DNA of 64,000 bases from assembly GCF_001542855.1 (NCBI RefSeq), contig NZ_LNBY01000018.1, forward strand, positions 1 through 64,000, in the 5' to 3' direction. The stretch comes from Erythrobacter sp. AP23 (lineage in GTDB: Bacteria; Pseudomonadota; Alphaproteobacteria; Sphingomonadales; Sphingomonadaceae). The translations under genes were made by a program, and so were the position numbers. This document shows, piece after piece, positions 7,800 to 16,081 of this stretch. Position 1 is the stretch's first letter. Every line of letters begins with the position of its first letter. A model generated the notes under the pieces. It worked only from the letters and a program-made list of their open reading frames with translations, searched no databases and was not told the DNA's origin.

Positions 7800-8978
7800 A
7801 TGAGCGAGACCAAGCCTCCCGAAGACACCGCGCGCCCGGCACAGACCCGCCGGTCGCGCAGGCTTGCCTTCGCCGAGCAGGAATTGCGGCTGATTTCCTC
7901 GCTCGTGCTGCTGATCGGCCTCGGCCTGTTCTTCGCGCTGCCCTTCGTCCTTTCGATCGGATCGGTGGTGTTCCTCCCCGTCGTCACCGCGCTCGTGCTT
8001 ACGGTGATCCTTTCGCCGCTGGCAGACAAGCTCAATGGCTGGGGCCTGCCCAATGCGCTCGCCTCGATCACGGCGCTCTTGTTCTTCTTCGCGATCCTGC
8101 TGCTCGCGCTGGCGCTGATCCTGCAGCCCGCGATCGCGCTGTTCGACGACGTGCCGGCCATGGCCCAGGGGGTGATGGCACGGTTCGGAGAATTGCGTGA
8201 GCGGTTCGCCTGGGTGGCGACGATCAACGAACAGCTCGCGGCATTGATGAGCGACGATCGCACGCGCGAAGTCGTTCTGGCCGCGCCCAGCCTGCTGGAA
8301 CAGGTCGCCTTTGCCACGCCGGGCCTGATCATCGAGACCATCCTCACCCTGCTGATGGCCTATTTCATGATCGAGGCGCGCGTGCGCCTGCGCCAGCGGC
8401 TGCTGTTCGGGCGCGCAAGCTTCGGCACCAGCATCAAGGCGGCTCGGGTGATCCGCGAAGTGCAGGACCGGGTCGCCGCCTACATTCTGACGGTCGGCTG
8501 GATCAACGCGCTGGTGGGTGTGGTCGTGGCACTGGGCGCATGGGCGCTCGGCGTCGATGCGCCGATCATGTGGGGCGGCCTCGCCGCGCTGCTCAACTTC
8601 CTGCCCTATGTCGGCCCGATCGTGATGATCGCGCTGCTCGGCCTGTTCGGTATCGGCACCGCCGACACGATCGTGCTCGGCCTGGTGCCGGCGGCCGCCT
8701 ATCTGGCCCTGCATACGATCGAGGCGAATATGATCACGCCCTCGATCCTGGGCGCGCGCTTTACGATGAACCCGGTGATGATCCTGATCGCCCTGTCCTA
8801 TTTCACGTGGATCTGGGGCTTCTTCGGCGCCCTTCTCTCCGTACCGATCCTGCTGATGCTGACCGCTCTGTTCGATCATATCGGGCGGCCGAATCTGGTC
8901 GGATTCATCTTCGGCGAACCGCTGTTCGCCACCAATCTCTTCGACGATCACGATACCGCCGAGCCATCGCCCAAATAG
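7800..8978 (+). CDS. AI-2E family transporter
   Basis: 392 residues. Several hydrophobic segments at about 30-80, 95-125, 180-205 and 235-350, with a soluble central part, fit the AI-2E/PerM membrane protein family. Characteristic late motifs are LLNFLPYVGPIV and the final region with HTIEANMITPSILG. The substrate is unknown; some family members export autoinducer or act as sodium/proton antiporters. It lies 58 bases after ecfG in the same direction, so read-through from the stress operon is possible. Confidence 0.9.
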   Translation: MSETKPPEDTARPAQTRRSRRLAFAEQELRLISSLVLLIGLGLFFALPFVLSIGSVVFLPVVTALVLTVILSPLADKLNGWGLPNALASITALLFFFAILLLALALILQPAIALFDDVPAMAQGVMARFGELRERFAWVATINEQLAALMSDDRTREVVLAAPSLLEQVAFATPGLIIETILTLLMAYFMIEARVRLRQRLLFGRASFGTSIKAARVIREVQDRVAAYILTVGWINALVGVVVALGAWALGVDAPIMWGGLAALLNFLPYVGPIVMIALLGLFGIGTADTIVLGLVPAAAYLALHTIEANMITPSILGARFTMNPVMILIALSYFTWIWGFFGALLSVPILLMLTALFDHIGRPNLVGFIFGEPLFATNLFDDHDTAEPSPK

Positions 8979-8979
8979 A

Positions 8980-9009
8980 AAACCCGCCACCATCGCTGGC
9001 GGCGGGTTT
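8980..9009. terminator. Terminator between the AI-2E gene and sodB
   Basis: AAACCCGCC at 8980-8988 pairs with GGCGGGTTT at 9001-9009, followed on the plus strand by a T-rich run (GATTTTT). It starts two bases after the AI-2E stop and probably also ends sodB, which converges from 9034. Confidence 0.85.
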
Positions 9010-9033
9010 CGATTTTTCAGGCGGAGTTCCGGC

Positions 9034-9645
9034 TTAGGCGGGATACTGCCAGGTCGTGCCACGCGCGAGGTTCTCGCTCGCGAACTTCCAGTTCAGCTTG
9101 CCGTTGACCGCATCGAGATAGGCCGGGCGCGCGTTCTGGTGGTCGAGGTAGTAGGCGTGCTCCCACAGATCGATCACGAGCAACGGGTTGACGCCGTCCT
9201 GGTCGGCCAGCGTATCGCCGTCATGCGTTTCCTCGATCGTCAGCTTACCGCCCTTGACCGCAAGCCAGACCCAGCCGCTGGCGAAGTGGCCGGCACCGCG
9301 CTCGGCGAGCTTTTCCTTGAGCCCGTCGACCGAACCGAAGGCATCGTCTATCATGCTCTTGAGCTCGTCCGACGCAGCGGTCTCCGAACCGGCCATCGAA
9401 TGCCAGTAGAAACCGTGGTTCCAGCTCTGCGCCGAATTGTTGAACAGGCCCTGGTTGCTGCCGCGGGCGGCCGCGATCACCTCTTCCAGGCTCTTGTCGG
9501 CCAGGTCGCCGCCTTCGATCGCCGCATTGGTCTTGTCGATATAGGCCTTGTGGTGCTTGCCGTGGTGGAACGACAGCGTCTTTGCCGACACGGCGGGTTC
9601 CAGCGCAGTATCGTCGTAAGGCAGGTCGATCAGCTCAAAAGCCAT
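9034..9645 (-). CDS. sodB: Superoxide dismutase, iron type
   Basis: 203 residues, the usual length of bacterial Fe/Mn superoxide dismutase. Metal ligands are in SFHHGKHHKAY (His), WNHGFYWHSM (His) and DLWEHAYYLDH (Asp and His). The Gln in SAQSWNHGFYW and the GSNQGLFNNSAQ segment are typical of iron enzymes. No signal peptide, so it acts in the cytosol, turning superoxide into O2 and H2O2. A degenerate EcfG-like promoter lies about 50 bases upstream. Confidence 0.96.
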   Translation of the reverse strand: MAFELIDLPYDDTALEPAVSAKTLSFHHGKHHKAYIDKTNAAIEGGDLADKSLEEVIAAARGSNQGLFNNSAQSWNHGFYWHSMAGSETAASDELKSMIDDAFGSVDGLKEKLAERGAGHFASGWVWLAVKGGKLTIEETHDGDTLADQDGVNPLLVIDLWEHAYYLDHQNARPAYLDAVNGKLNWKFASENLARGTTWQYPA

Positions 9646-9695
9646 GGATAGTCCCCTCTTGGGTTGGTGTTGAAATCTTCCGTACTCGCGTCCTT

Positions 9696-9720
9696 AACGC
9701 CCGTGCGGACGCGTGGTTGC
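9696..9720 (-). promoter_or_regulatory. Possible EcfG-like promoter of sodB
   Basis: On the minus strand GCAAC (9720-9716), 16 bases, CGTT (9699-9696). One mismatch to GGAAC in the -35 element. The predicted start near 9688 leaves a leader of about 43 bases before sodB. Weak on sequence alone. Confidence 0.35.
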
Positions 9721-9819
9721 ACATAGCGGCGATATTGTACGCGAAAAGGGCGCAAGGCGGTCTTTTATTCGTAGGCCATTCGCGCCATGGGGTGTGCAGG
9801 ACAAGGAGACATCCCACCG

Positions 9820-11157
9820 ATGGCACGCAAATTCTTCGGCACTGACGGTATTCGCGGCCGCACGAACGAAGGCTTGATGACCGCTTCGACCGCAATGCGC
9901 GTCGGCCAGGCGGCAGGCGCCTATTTCCTGCGCGGCGGACATCGCCACCGCGTGGTGATCGGGAAGGATACCCGGCTGTCGGGATACATGATGGAAAGCG
10001 CGCTGGTAGCGGGATTCACCAGCGTGGGAATGGATGTCATCATGACCGGGCCGTTGCCGACGCCGGCGATCGCGCTGCTTACCCGCGAAATGCGCGCCGA
10101 CCTCGGTGTCATGATCTCGGCCAGCCACAATCCGTTCCAGGACAACGGCATCAAGCTGTTCGGCCCCGACGGGTTCAAGCTGTGCGACCAGGCCGAGGCG
10201 GAGATCGAGCGCTTGCTCGACCAGGAGCCGCCGCTGGTCGAGCCCGAACGCATCGGCCGCTCGCGCCGGATCGAGGATGCGCGCGGTCGCTATATCCATG
10301 CCGTGAAACAATCGGTTGCGAGCGATATTCGCTTCGACGGGCTCAAGGTCGTGCTCGATTGCGCTCATGGGGCGGCTTACCAGGTAGCCCCCAGCGCGAT
10401 CTGGGAATTGGGTGCGGAGGTCATATCTTTGGGAGTCGAGCCCAATGGCACCAATATCAACGACGGGGTCGGTTCGACCGCGCTCGATGCGATCAAGGCG
10501 CGCGTGGTCGAGGAAGGCGCGGATATCGGCATTGCGCTCGATGGCGATGCGGACCGCCTGATCGTGATCGACGAGAAGGGCAAGACGGTCGATGGCGATC
10601 AGATCATGGGGCTGATTGCTACTCGCCTACAGGAGAGTGGCGACCTGCAGGGCGGCGGTGTCGTCGCGACGGTTATGTCGAACCTCGGCCTCGAACGCTA
10701 TCTCGCCGGCATCGGCCTCTCGCTCGAACGCACCAAGGTCGGCGATCGCTACGTTCTAGAACGTATGAAAGGCGGCGGATTCAATGTCGGTGGCGAACAA
10801 TCGGGGCACATGATCCTGCTCGATCACGGCACGACTGGCGATGGCACGGTGGCGGCGCTGCGCGTGCTGGCCAGTCTCGTGCGCTCAGGCAAACCGGCGA
10901 GCGAGCTGCTCCACGTATTCGATCCGGTTCCGCAATTGCTCAAGAACGTGCGCTATTCGGGCGGCGAGCCGCTGGAGAACGGGACCGTCCGACAAGTGGT
11001 GGCGAAAGCCGAACAAGAACTCGATGGCAAGGGCCGCTTGGTCATCCGTCCCTCGGGCACCGAACCGTTGATCCGTGTCATGGCCGAGGGCGACGACGCC
11101 GCCCAGATAGAGGACGTCGTCGACCGGATCTGCGATGCGGTAAGGGAAGCTGCCTGA
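9820..11157 (+). CDS. glmM: Phosphoglucosamine mutase
   Basis: 445 residues, the family's usual length. It converts glucosamine-6-phosphate to glucosamine-1-phosphate for UDP-GlcNAc, peptidoglycan and LPS synthesis. Visible are the N-terminal [11 protein letters not shown] motif, the catalytic phospho-serine Ser102 in [13 protein letters not shown], the magnesium loop LDGDADR, the sugar loop GGEQSGH and the phosphate-binding [12 protein letters not shown] near the end. The ATG at 9820 has AAGGAG upstream; an earlier in-frame start 11 codons up is less likely. It overlaps the next gene by one base. Confidence 0.97.
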   Translation: MARKFFGTDGIRGRTNEGLMTASTAMRVGQAAGAYFLRGGHRHRVVIGKDTRLSGYMMESALVAGFTSVGMDVIMTGPLPTPAIALLTREMRADLGVMISASHNPFQDNGIKLFGPDGFKLCDQAEAEIERLLDQEPPLVEPERIGRSRRIEDARGRYIHAVKQSVASDIRFDGLKVVLDCAHGAAYQVAPSAIWELGAEVISLGVEPNGTNINDGVGSTALDAIKARVVEEGADIGIALDGDADRLIVIDEKGKTVDGDQIMGLIATRLQESGDLQGGGVVATVMSNLGLERYLAGIGLSLERTKVGDRYVLERMKGGGFNVGGEQSGHMILLDHGTTGDGTVAALRVLASLVRSGKPASELLHVFDPVPQLLKNVRYSGGEPLENGTVRQVVAKAEQELDGKGRLVIRPSGTEPLIRVMAEGDDAAQIEDVVDRICDAVREAA

Positions 11158-11381
11158 TGCTCGAAATGCGCCCCGATTGCGAACGGTGCGGCACCGACCT
11201 CCCGGCGGAGGCTTCGGGCGCGTTCATCTGCAGCTTCGAATGCACCTTTTGCGCCGAGTGCGCGGAGGAACTCGACGACATCTGCCCCAATTGCGGCGGC
11301 GAACTGATGGACCGTCCGACTCGCGCGAAACAGCTCCATGGGAAATTCCCGCCGAGCACGACGCGCAAATTCAAGGGATGA
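11157..11381 (+). CDS. DUF1272 small cysteine-rich protein
   Basis: 74 residues. Paired cysteines in ERCGTD, ICSFECTFCAECA and CPNCGGEL suggest zinc-ribbon-like metal binding; the pattern matches the DUF1272 family of unknown role. The ATG overlaps the glmM stop (TGATG) and its own stop overlaps the thiD start (ATGA), so the three genes are a tightly coupled operon. Confidence 0.85.
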   Translation: MLEMRPDCERCGTDLPAEASGAFICSFECTFCAECAEELDDICPNCGGELMDRPTRAKQLHGKFPPSTTRKFKG

Positions 11382-12199
11382 GCGACACGCCCCCTCCCCG
11401 CATCCTGTCGATCGCCGGATCCGACAGTTCGGGCGGTGCGGGTATCCAGGCGGACATCAAGACGATCACCATGCTCGGCGGCTATGCGATGACCGCCATT
11501 ACCGCCGTCACGGCTCAGGACACGCTCGGAGTGCGCGGGGTCGAGGCGCTGTCGCCCGGGTTCGTTCTCGAGCAGGTAGAATGCTGCCTGGCCGACATTG
11601 GCGCCGATGCGATCAAGATCGGCATGCTCGGCTCGCCCGAAACCGCGCGGCTCCTGGCCGAACGTCTCGATACCTTCGCCGGGCCGATCGTGTTCGACCC
11701 GGTCATGGTCGCGACCAGCGGATCGGTTCTCGCAGATGAGGAGACCATCGCCGGATTTGCCGGGTTGATGGAAATCGCGACCGTCGTCACGCCCAACCTG
11801 CCCGAACTCGAAGTTCTTACGGGGCGCAAGGGTATCCCCGATGACGCTGTATTCGACGCCGCCAAGGCGCTCGCCGACCGCCATGGCGTGCAGGTGCTCG
11901 CGAAGGGCGGCCATGCCGGCGACGAAACACAGGTGGTCGACCGGATCGTTTCGCCTACCGGCAAGCTCGCCAGCTTCGCGCACGCGCGGATCGACACCAC
12001 GCATACACATGGCACGGGGTGCACGCTATCGAGCGCGCTGGCGACCATGCTCGGCCATCGCCAGCCGCTCGTCAACGCGATCCGTATCGCACGGGCCTTT
12101 ACCTATGCAGCGATCGAGAACGCCCCCGGCTACGGGAGTGGTTCCGGCCCGCTGGGTCAGCAGGCGGTGCGCCGGCTGAAGCCCGCAGAAGATAGCTAG
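11378..12199 (+). CDS. thiD: Bifunctional hydroxymethylpyrimidine kinase / phosphomethylpyrimidine kinase
   Basis: 273 residues, ribokinase-like fold. It phosphorylates hydroxymethylpyrimidine and its monophosphate for thiamine synthesis or salvage. Motifs: N-terminal IAGSDSSGGAGIQADIKT, substrate and magnesium region DPVMVATSGSVL, TPNLPE, and the anion-hole/catalytic signature HGTGCTLSSALA. No other thi genes are in the window. Its stop codon overlaps that of the convergent LOG gene through a CTAG palindrome. Confidence 0.95.
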   Translation: MSDTPPPRILSIAGSDSSGGAGIQADIKTITMLGGYAMTAITAVTAQDTLGVRGVEALSPGFVLEQVECCLADIGADAIKIGMLGSPETARLLAERLDTFAGPIVFDPVMVATSGSVLADEETIAGFAGLMEIATVVTPNLPELEVLTGRKGIPDDAVFDAAKALADRHGVQVLAKGGHAGDETQVVDRIVSPTGKLASFAHARIDTTHTHGTGCTLSSALATMLGHRQPLVNAIRIARAFTYAAIENAPGYGSGSGPLGQQAVRRLKPAEDS

Positions 12200-13080
12200 C
12201 GATCGAGGTCGTAGAAGGCTGCGATATGCGCCCAGGCCTCTTCCGCGGTTTCGCACCAGCGGAACAGGTCGAGGTCCTTCTTCGAGATCGTGCCTTCCTC
12301 GGCCAATGCTTCGAAATCGACCACCCGGGTCCAGAATTCCTTGCCGAACAACAGGATCGGCATGGGCTTCATCTTCCCCGTCTGGATCAGCGTCAGCAGT
12401 TCGAAGAATTCGTCGAAGGTGCCGAAACCGCCGGGGAACACCGCGACGGCCTTGGCCCGCAGCAGGAAATGCATCTTGCGCAGCGCGAAGTAGTGGAAGT
12501 TCAACGACAGATAGGGCGTCACATAGCTGTTGGGCGCCTGCTCGTGCGGCAGGATGATGTTGAGACCGATGCTTTCCGCACCCGAATCGCTGGCGCCCTT
12601 ATTGGCCGCCTCCATGATCGAAGGCCCGCCGCCCGAGCACACGACGAACTGGCGCTTACCCTCCTCGACGATCGATTTCTCCGAGGCGATTTTCGCCAGA
12701 TTGTAGGCCTCGGCGTAATACTTGCTTTTCTTGACGAGATTCTCGACCACCCGGCACTCATCCTCGGGCAGTTCCTTGGCACCTTCGAGCGCGGTCTCGG
12801 CCGCCTCGGGTGGGGGAATGCGCGCCGAACCGTAGACGACCAGAGTCGAGCCCACGCCCGCCTCGTCGAGCAACATTTCGGGCTTCAGCAGCTCGAGCTG
12901 GAAGCGCACCGGACGCAACTCGTCACGCAGCAGGAAATCGGTATCCTGAAACGCCAGCCTATAGGCGGGATGCGCGGTCTGCGGCGTTTGGTGCAGCAGG
13001 GTTTTTCCGAATTCGGCCTCTTGGTCGGCCGCGTAGAATTTGCGATCCGAAAGGTCGCGTTCGCTTTTGTTGTCGGTCAT
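12196..13080 (-). CDS. LOG family protein
   Basis: 294 residues. It has the LOG/YgdH-type nucleotide fold: VCSGGGPSIMEAANKGA for phosphate binding and the PGGFGTFDEFFE signature. Family members cleave nucleotide 5'-monophosphates or cytokinin ribotides; many are misnamed lysine decarboxylases. The N-terminal 100-residue extension (ADQEAEFGKTLLHQTPQTA and after) is typical of the longer proteobacterial branch. The ATG at 13080 is preferred over a start 12 codons upstream that lies close to the tRNA. Confidence 0.9.
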   Translation of the reverse strand: MTDNKSERDLSDRKFYAADQEAEFGKTLLHQTPQTAHPAYRLAFQDTDFLLRDELRPVRFQLELLKPEMLLDEAGVGSTLVVYGSARIPPPEAAETALEGAKELPEDECRVVENLVKKSKYYAEAYNLAKIASEKSIVEEGKRQFVVCSGGGPSIMEAANKGASDSGAESIGLNIILPHEQAPNSYVTPYLSLNFHYFALRKMHFLLRAKAVAVFPGGFGTFDEFFELLTLIQTGKMKPMPILLFGKEFWTRVVDFEALAEEGTISKKDLDLFRWCETAEEAWAHIAAFYDLDR

Positions 13081-13135
13081 GCCTCGCGCGATAGGGCGGG
13101 CGTCGGCGGCGCACAAGCGCCGAAAGCGCGGGAAA

Positions 13136-13211
13136 TGGCAGGGGTGACAGGATTCGAACCCGTGGCCCTCGGTTTTGGAGACCGATGCTCTACCAGCTGA
13201 GCTACACCCCT
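13136..13211 (-). tRNA. tRNA-Trp (CCA anticodon)
   Basis: 76 bases on the minus strand with all arms: acceptor AGGGGTG/CACCCCT, D arm AGCTCAGCTGGTAGAGC, anticodon stem TCGGT/ACCGA with loop CTCCAAA (anticodon CCA), T arm CGGGTTCGAATCCTG, discriminator G and an encoded CCA end. Confidence 0.96.
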
Positions 13212-13296
13212 GCAGGAAGGGCGCGCATTAATGGGCTCGCCTGCACTTGGCAAGACGCATATCGCCGGGCGTCGCGAAGTGATATGATGTGCCGCA

Positions 13297-13980
13297 ATGC
13301 ACGCCCCCGCCACCTCCCGCATCCCGGTCGACCTTTTGCTGCGCGCCTATCGCGGCGGGGTCTTCCCGATGGCCGATCACCGCGGCGACCCGGAAGTCTA
13401 CTGGGTCGAGCCACGTGAACGGGCGATTATTCCGCTGGGCGGCTTCCGCCTGTCGAAAAGCCTGAAGAAGGTGCTGCGGCAGGATCGCTTCCACGTCACC
13501 TGCAATACAGCGTTCGCGCGCGTCATCGCCGAATGCGCGGCCCCACGCGAGGAACATGCCGAAAGCTGGATCAGCCATCGGATCGAAACCAGTTACAATG
13601 CGCTGCACATGGCCGGCCATGCGCATTCGATCGAATGCTGGCAGGGAAGCGAGCTGGTCGGCGGCCTGTACGGCGTGGGGTTCGATCGCGTCTTCTGCGG
13701 CGAAAGCATGTTCAGCCGGCAGACCGATGCCAGCAAGGTCGCGCTGGCCTGGCTGGTCGCTGCCATGCGCGAGGCGGGATATGCATTGCTCGACTGCCAG
13801 TTCATGACCGAACACCTGGCGCGGATGGGCGCGGTCGCGATCCCGCAAGAGAAATACATGGCCTTGCTGGCCGGAGCCATCGGCTATCCGGCTGCCTCGC
13901 TGCCCGATGTGATCGCGCGTTTTGGCGCCTATTCCTCGCCTGGAAAGTCCATCGCGCAGTCCTTGACCCAGACGTCGTAG
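13297..13980 (+). CDS. aat: Leucyl/phenylalanyl-tRNA-protein transferase
   Basis: 227 residues. It moves Leu or Phe from tRNA onto proteins with N-terminal Arg or Lys, marking them for ClpAP in the N-degron pathway. Motifs: DLLLRAYRGGVFPMAD at the start, YWVEPRERAIIPL, HSIECWQGSELVGGLYGV, GESMFSR and LLDCQFMTEHLARMGA. Its last 52 bases overlap the 3' end of the convergent DUF2155 gene, so the two transcripts share sense-antisense ends. Confidence 0.96.
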   Translation: MHAPATSRIPVDLLLRAYRGGVFPMADHRGDPEVYWVEPRERAIIPLGGFRLSKSLKKVLRQDRFHVTCNTAFARVIAECAAPREEHAESWISHRIETSYNALHMAGHAHSIECWQGSELVGGLYGVGFDRVFCGESMFSRQTDASKVALAWLVAAMREAGYALLDCQFMTEHLARMGAVAIPQEKYMALLAGAIGYPAASLPDVIARFGAYSSPGKSIAQSLTQTS

Positions 13981-14417
13981 ATCGGGTGCTCGACCACATT
14001 GAGGCTGGGCGAATTCTTGAACAGCCAGCCTGAAAAGATCTTGCGGAAATCGTCTTCGGTGCCCCGTTCCTTGACCAGGACCTGGACGAAGGCGCCGGTT
14101 TCCTTCGGCATTTCCCACGGCGCGGTTCGCTCGCAGGCCTGCAGGCGCACGATCACGTCGCCCACGCGCTGCTGTTCGCCGGGCCTCATCTCGAGGTTCC
14201 GGCTGACATTGTTGCGCTTGTTGAGCAGGCCCAGCGTGGCGACGCGTTCCTCCATCGGCGTACCGATCCCCGCCTCGGCGGCGGGCTGCGCAGGCATTTC
14301 GCCCTGCTGCAAATCTTCGGGAATGGTCGTTTCGACGGCGTCGGCGGGCTCGCTTGCCTCCTCGCTGCATGCGCCCAGCACCAGCGCGAGGCCAATGAGG
14401 GCATGCGCCCCGCGCAT
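13929..14417 (-). CDS. DUF2155 domain lipoprotein-like protein
   Basis: 162 residues. A short hydrophobic signal ends in LVLGACSEE, a lipobox-like cleavage site, so it is probably membrane-anchored in the periplasm. The C-terminal domain (about 70-155: QACERTAPWEMPKETGAFVQV, FSGWLFKNSPSLNVVEHPIYDVWVKDC) matches DUF2155, found in alphaproteobacteria and of unknown role. It starts two bases after the NDUFA12 gene stop, so the two are cotranscribed. Confidence 0.85.
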   Translation of the reverse strand: MRGAHALIGLALVLGACSEEASEPADAVETTIPEDLQQGEMPAQPAAEAGIGTPMEERVATLGLLNKRNNVSRNLEMRPGEQQRVGDVIVRLQACERTAPWEMPKETGAFVQVLVKERGTEDDFRKIFSGWLFKNSPSLNVVEHPIYDVWVKDCAMDFPGEE

Positions 14418-14419
14418 CG

Positions 14420-14818
14420 TCACGCCTCGGGCGACCAGGCTTCGTAATCGCCCGACGCGCTGGCACGCCGCCCGCCGCGTTCGAGCGCACCGGCCGGACG
14501 ATAGGCTGCCGCCGTGCCGGTAGCGTTGGGCGTGTAATCGGTTTCCCAGATGCGGGCCGGGGGCAAGTGACTTTCGGGAACGTCGTCGAAGGCGCCATGC
14601 AGCCAGCCGTGCCATTCGCTCGGCACGCGGCTGGCATCGTTCGAACCTTCGTAGATCACCCAGCGGCGCTCACGACCGTCGCCGGTCGTCTTTTTCGAGC
14701 GGTAGTACTTGTTGCCCTGCGCATCGGTGCCGACGTGCTCGCCATTGCGCGAGGACCAAAGGTGGGTGCCGATGGTGGCGCCGTTCCACCAGGTGAAGAT
14801 CTTGCCGAGAAAGCTCAT
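14420..14818 (-). CDS. NDUFA12 family NADH-quinone oxidoreductase subunit
   Basis: 132 residues, homologous to the mitochondrial complex I accessory subunit B17.2. Diagnostic are the opening FTWWNGATIGTHLW, the GTDAQGNKYYRSKK stretch and RRWVIYEGSNDASRVPSEWHGWLH. Alphaproteobacteria keep this as a small peripheral complex I or assembly-related protein. ATG at 14818; an in-frame extension of 12 residues is possible. Confidence 0.92.
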   Translation of the reverse strand: MSFLGKIFTWWNGATIGTHLWSSRNGEHVGTDAQGNKYYRSKKTTGDGRERRWVIYEGSNDASRVPSEWHGWLHGAFDDVPESHLPPARIWETDYTPNATGTAAAYRPAGALERGGRRASASGDYEAWSPEA

Positions 14819-14867
14819 GGCCGCGCGGTTAGCGGATTCGCGCGCGCGGGCCAAGCCAGTTCGATAC

Positions 14868-15398
14868 TTACCATTCGACCAAATCGCCCGGTTCGATGCC
14901 CAATTCCTCCGCGCGGCCTCCGCGCAATTCGAGCACGCCGAGAACCGGGCCGATCGAATAGACCGATTCGAGCGAATAGGGCTGGGTCATCGCGGCAATA
15001 TTGCTGATGCGCCGGTCGGGACCGATAAAGATGATGTCGAGCGGGAGCGGCGTGTTCTTCATCCAGAAGCTTTGCGCCGTGGTGCCGTCATAGGGGAAGA
15101 TCATCCCCTCGAAATCGCCCAGCTCGGTGCGGAACATCAGTCCGCGCGCCTGTGCTTCGCGCGTGTCCGCGACCTCGACCGCGAATTCGATACGCTTCCC
15201 GTCCGCGGTCACGGTAAGCGGGGCGATTTGCAGGCCCGACACCGGATGCACTTCGGCCGCGGCCGTTTCCGCAGCCGCGACGCCCTGCTCGGCAGGCGAT
15301 CCGGCCTGCGTCTGCGGCGAACAACCGACTGCGACGGCGAGCGCCGCGAGCGCGCCGAGGGCCCTCAATCCGTTTCCTCTCTTGCTTCTGCGATCCAT
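14868..15398 (-). CDS. DUF192 domain-containing exported protein
   Basis: 176 residues. The N-terminal signal ends ALAVAVGCSPQ, a lipoprotein-type site. DUF192 follows (about 60-175): EVADTREAQARGLMFR, GMIFPYDGTTAQSFWMKNTPLPLDIIFI, and a conserved LELRGGRAEELGIEPGD end. The function of this domain is unknown. The start overlaps the recX 3' end by 34 bases, so it is coupled to recX. Confidence 0.88.
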   Translation of the reverse strand: MDRRSKRGNGLRALGALAALAVAVGCSPQTQAGSPAEQGVAAAETAAAEVHPVSGLQIAPLTVTADGKRIEFAVEVADTREAQARGLMFRTELGDFEGMIFPYDGTTAQSFWMKNTPLPLDIIFIGPDRRISNIAAMTQPYSLESVYSIGPVLGVLELRGGRAEELGIEPGDLVEW

Positions 15399-15949
15399 TC
15401 CTCGAGTTCCTCGATGCTGCGCGCCTCGACGACGCGCCTGGCGTGCTCGAACTCATGACCCGCGCGCACCAATGCGGCAAGCCGCTTTTCCTTGTGCTTG
15501 CGCGCATCATCGGGCGCGACATCGGCTTTTTGTTCGAAGGGGCCGAAGCCGCGTTTGCGCGCGAAAACCAGCGCCGCATTGCGCTTTTGCGCTTCCCCCG
15601 GCGCAAGCGATTGCCGCAGCCCCTCGTCGATTCCGGCCGCCCGCAAATTCTGCTCGACTCGCCGCGCGCCATAGCCTCGTGCCGCAAGGTCGTTCGCCTT
15701 GGCCCGTCCGTAGGCCTCGTCGTCGACATAGCCCTTGGCCACGAATCGCGAGACGATGTTTTCGACATCGGGCTCCTCTTCCTCGACGAATCCGCGCTCG
15801 CGAAGCTTGCGCCGAAGATAGGCCTCGAGCTTGCCCGCGCTGGTCGCGAAACGCGCCACATAGGCCACTGCCAGCTCCTCCAGCCGCGTACGATCGAGCG
15901 GTTTTGCCCGGCGGCGAGTGCGTCCGAAAGTTGCGCGTTCATCATCCAT
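15365..15949 (-). CDS. recX: RecX family regulatory protein
   Basis: 194 residues from the ATG at 15949. It shows the repeated three-helix pattern of RecX: LEAYLRRKLRERGF, VENIVSRFVAKGYVDDEAYGRAKAND, and ARGYGARRVEQNLRAAGID. RecX limits RecA filament growth in recombination and SOS. recA is not next to it here. An upstream in-frame GTG has an AAGGAG only one base away, too close to serve, so the ATG with AGGAA is preferred. Confidence 0.85.
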   Translation of the reverse strand: MDDERATFGRTRRRAKPLDRTRLEELAVAYVARFATSAGKLEAYLRRKLRERGFVEEEEPDVENIVSRFVAKGYVDDEAYGRAKANDLAARGYGARRVEQNLRAAGIDEGLRQSLAPGEAQKRNAALVFARKRGFGPFEQKADVAPDDARKHKEKRLAALVRAGHEFEHARRVVEARSIEELEEWIAEAREETD

Positions 15950-16081
15950 CGGCCATATTCCTGCCACACTCCTTTCAGATTGGGAAACGCGGGAGAGCGC
16001 TCGACCTTACGGATTGCGCGCAAGATCAAGCAATGAGGGAGGCCGCAAGGCCCCAGCTATTCACGGGTATCGCCGATAATT

